From contig JAGTPG010000002.1 of assembly GCA_018195615.1 (NCBI GenBank), forward strand, positions 6,193,501 to 6,257,500: 64,000 nucleotides of DNA, in the 5' to 3' direction. Origin of the DNA: Streptomyces tuirus (lineage in GTDB: Bacteria > Actinomycetota > Actinomycetes > Streptomycetales > Streptomycetaceae). Each line of letters starts with the position of its first letter. Positions within the stretch are counted from its first letter, which is position 1. Shown piece after piece: positions 62,159-64,000 of the stretch. Under the pieces are notes generated by a model, which was not told the DNA's origin, ran no database searches, and was given only the letters and a program-made list of their open reading frames with translations. The position numbers were made by a program, and so were the translations under genes.

Positions 62159-62701
62159 TTGATTCTCGCTTGCGATGTGCTCTTCTGGGTTTTCCTCATA
62201 GGCGGCTTGACCGCGCGCTATGCCGCCGGCTGGCGGGCCCTCGGCGGCGCGCTGCTGCTGTGCGTCCCGCTGATCGACGTCGTGCTGCTGGGAACCACCG
62301 TGCTCAGTATCCGGGACGGTGCTCAGCCGACGGTCTGGCACGGCCTGTCGGCGGCCTACCTCGGAATCACCGTGATCTACGGCCGCCGCACCGTCCGCTG
62401 GGCCGACGCGAAGTTCGCCCGCCGCTTCGGCGGAGCCGCCGTCCCACCGCGCCCGGGGCTCTACGGCCGCGCGGCTGTCGCGGATGCCTGGCAGTCCTGG
62501 TTCAGGTTCCTGCTGGCCTATGCGATCAGTGTCGGCCTGATCTTCGCCTTGGTGGTGCTGGTCGGCACCCTCGACAAGGGCGCTCCGCTACTCGTGTGGC
62601 TCAACCCCCTTACGAAGGTCCTTATTTACAGCATGATCTGGCCCATAGTGACCACCATCTGGCCCGGTAAGGCACCAGAGCCAGCGAAGGAGAATCGGTG
62701 A
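62159..62701 (+). CDS. Four-helix membrane protein of unknown function
   Basis: 180 residues with helices at about 1-20 (CDVLFWVFLIGGLTARYAAG), 28-50, 55-75 and 125-148 plus a C-terminal one. A cytoplasmic segment (RRTVRWADAKFARRFGG, YGRAAVADAWQSWFRF) lies between. TTG is the only start near the SD-like TGGAGGG; the spacing (17 bp) is long, so the true start is uncertain. No family recognised. Confidence 0.5.
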   Translation: MILACDVLFWVFLIGGLTARYAAGWRALGGALLLCVPLIDVVLLGTTVLSIRDGAQPTVWHGLSAAYLGITVIYGRRTVRWADAKFARRFGGAAVPPRPGLYGRAAVADAWQSWFRFLLAYAISVGLIFALVVLVGTLDKGAPLLVWLNPLTKVLIYSMIWPIVTTIWPGKAPEPAKENR

Positions 62702-62771
62702 CCGGGAGCCCGCGCCGGCCACCGACTCCCGCAATCGGACGAGCCACTGACTGCCCGGGAGCCCGGGGTGC

Positions 62772-63143
62772 CTAACCTGCGGCGACAACTTCCACCCGCA
62801 CCCCTTCCCACACCCCCCACCCGGCCAGCGCCCCGGCCTCCGCCTCGACCACATGCCGGGCCCGCAGCCGAGGCATCCCCAGCCGCCCGGGCCGCATGGT
62901 GTGCACGGCGACGACCCGAAGGTCACGGTCGAGATAGGCGACGTCGATCGGCATACGCATACGGAAGGTGTGCACGCTGTTGGCGGGGGAGAGCAGGATC
63001 GCGCCCTCGATGGAGTCCCGCCCCAACAGCCCTCTCGTCCGGGCCCGGTAGGAAGTGGCGATCTCCAACGGCACACGGACAGAGGCCTGCCCACCCCCGT
63101 GCACGACCAGTTCCCCACGCCCGTCCCGCCACCGCCGCCCCAT
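62772..63143 (-). CDS. DUF192 family protein
   Basis: 123 residues with the family motifs RARTRGLLGRDSI, SVHTFRMRMPIDVAYLDRD and the closing region VVEAEAGALAGWGV. DUF192 is a small conserved fold without established activity, often next to Tad/type II secretion genes in actinomycetes. No signal peptide here. Start ATG is preceded by GGGAGGG. Confidence 0.85.
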   Translation of the reverse strand: MGRRWRDGRGELVVHGGGQASVRVPLEIATSYRARTRGLLGRDSIEGAILLSPANSVHTFRMRMPIDVAYLDRDLRVVAVHTMRPGRLGMPRLRARHVVEAEAGALAGWGVWEGVRVEVVAAG

Positions 63144-63373
63144 CCGGGCCCCTCCCTCTCTTTGCTGCTTCCTGACTGAAACGCCCCGCAGGACACGGCA
63201 CTTGCCGAACGGACCGGCGTGTTACGCAACCGTTAGGCTCAAGAAGGCCCATGAATCCCCGATTCCTCCCCATACACCCCGCGAGGTCACAAGCTTCACC
63301 CTGGTGCGGCTCCACACCGCTGGATAGCTTTGCTTCGCTCAAGAGAAGCCTCGCCTCTGACCGGGAGCCGACC

Positions 63374-64000
63374 GTGAACCGCCGCCCCACCCTCCTCGCA
63401 GCGCTCACGCTGACCGCCGCTGCGGCCCTGACGCTGTCCGCGTGCGGGAGCGATGACAGCTCCAAGAGCAAGGACAACGACAAGATCGCGGGAGCCGACA
63501 CCGGTGACAAGGCATCGGCCTCACCCAGCCCGAGCGAACCGGAGTCGGGCAGCCGCCCGAAGATCTCACTGCCGTCGGACGTGACCTACGAGTTCGAGTG
63601 GAAGAAGACCGGCGACGCGCAGAAGGACGCTGTGCTCAGCGATGCCGAGCAGCGCATCAAGGCCGTCGACATGGCGATCGCCAAACAGGATCCGCTCGAC
63701 AAGGCTTACCGCTTCTACTCGGAAGGCGCGGCAGCCGCGGGAAGCGAGAAGTACATCCAGGAGTTCGTCGACCACAAAGCGCGCACCACTGGTCTGACCC
63801 GCTATTACAACGAGACCGTGACCATCAAGGATGACGGAACGGCCTCACTCGTGTACTGCGAGGACCAGAGCAAAGCGTTCAACAAGTTCCTGAAGACCGG
63901 CAAGACCGATGTCACGCCGGTGACGAAGGACAGTTACGTCGTCTACGCCGGCACCCTGCGCAAGAACGACAGCGGCGTCTGGGTCACCGAGCGCCTGATC
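63374..64000 (+). CDS. Lipoprotein, 3' end outside window
   Basis: At least 209 residues. Signal peptide with lipobox LTLSAC (C24), a Ser/Lys/Asp-rich linker, then a folded domain (PSDVTYEFEWKKTGDAQKDA, LSDAEQRIKAVDMAIAKQDP, YYNETVTIKDDGTASLVYCE). The frame is open to the window edge. GTG start chosen because it gives a short ideal lipoprotein signal. The domain resembles small secreted NTF2-like proteins of streptomycetes, low certainty. The 230 bp upstream holds no gene. Confidence 0.75.
   Translation, partial: MNRRPTLLAALTLTAAAALTLSACGSDDSSKSKDNDKIAGADTGDKASASPSPSEPESGSRPKISLPSDVTYEFEWKKTGDAQKDAVLSDAEQRIKAVDMAIAKQDPLDKAYRFYSEGAAAAGSEKYIQEFVDHKARTTGLTRYYNETVTIKDDGTASLVYCEDQSKAFNKFLKTGKTDVTPVTKDSYVVYAGTLRKNDSGVWVTERLI

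Noticed and set aside
1..64000. tRNA, rRNA, riboswitch or phage attachment site
   Set aside because: No cloverleaf with CCA-type end, no rRNA-like stretch, no recognised riboswitch core, and no integrase gene were seen on either strand.

Overview
The window is a streptomycete chromosome segment, most probably Streptomyces itself. Base composition is very GC-rich with strong third-position GC, genes often start with GTG and overlap by four bases (GTGA/ATGA), and the gene families are typical of the genus: a GTP-type PEP carboxykinase, a LuxR regulator with an NB-ARC-like ATPase, MEDS and anti-sigma-like ATPases, DUF397/XRE-DUF5753 pairs, an actinobacterial Tad pilus, a GH18 chitinase with direct-repeat operators, and Excalibur domains. 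No rRNA, tRNA or CRISPR array was found.

Layout. 1-4600: two paralogous membrane acyltransferases around an MFS exporter, then a seven-helix MAB_1171c-like protein. 4.8-13.5 kb: a DUF255 thioredoxin-fold protein and a four-gene, translationally coupled operon (GT2, GT39-like, GT2-GtrA, secreted copper-radical oxidase with an Excalibur tail), probably making and oxidising a cell-surface glycan. 13.5-24.8 kb: a Mut7-C protein, a DHA2 pump with its TetR, hemolysin III, pckG, an SCO4983-like protein, an alanine-type aminotransferase, a repeat-rich membrane-anchored protein and a secreted serine peptidase. 24.8-31.5 kb: a D-amino-acid locus (N-acyl-D-amino-acid deacylase, PLP deaminase, PfkB kinase, IclR, RidA) into which a TnpB-only IS element has inserted at the 3' end of the IclR gene. 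31.6-41.6 kb: two PH-like proteins, an M14 carboxypeptidase, the LuxR-ATPase regulator, MEDS and HATPase proteins, an atypical Nramp-like transporter and a chitinase.

41.8-54.4 kb is a Tad (Flp) pilus locus: zinc-ribbon protein, CpaB, CpaE, two TadE-like pseudopilins, CpaF, TadB, TadC, a histidine kinase/response regulator pair, Flp pilin, TadG-like protein, a lipoprotein and an OmpA-domain protein, followed by a small VapBC-like toxin-antitoxin pair. No prepilin peptidase is present here. Next to it (54.6-57.2 kb) is the most unusual gene of the window. It encodes an 867-residue protein joining four membrane helices, a Flp-type prepilin cleavage motif (GQTAVEY, almost the same as in the pilin), a long Gly-rich linker, a pretoxin-like body and a C-terminal D-x(n)-ExK nuclease-like domain. 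A candidate immunity gene follows it. The cassette is flanked by a direct repeat of the ompA 3' end, and its promoter region shares a GGGCCC-box array with the flp promoter. I interpret this as a polymorphic toxin tied to the Tad pilus. The right end (57.9-64 kb) holds debris (ompA fragment, truncated XRE regulator, IS701-like remnant), PH/TPR-like proteins, a DUF192 protein and a lipoprotein that runs off the window.

Data quality matters here. About twenty-five reading-frame breaks occur in roughly seventeen otherwise well-conserved genes. Almost all are -1 shifts beside G or C runs, which points to homopolymer under-calling in the assembly and not to mass gene decay. Coordinates below are given for the frame-corrected genes.
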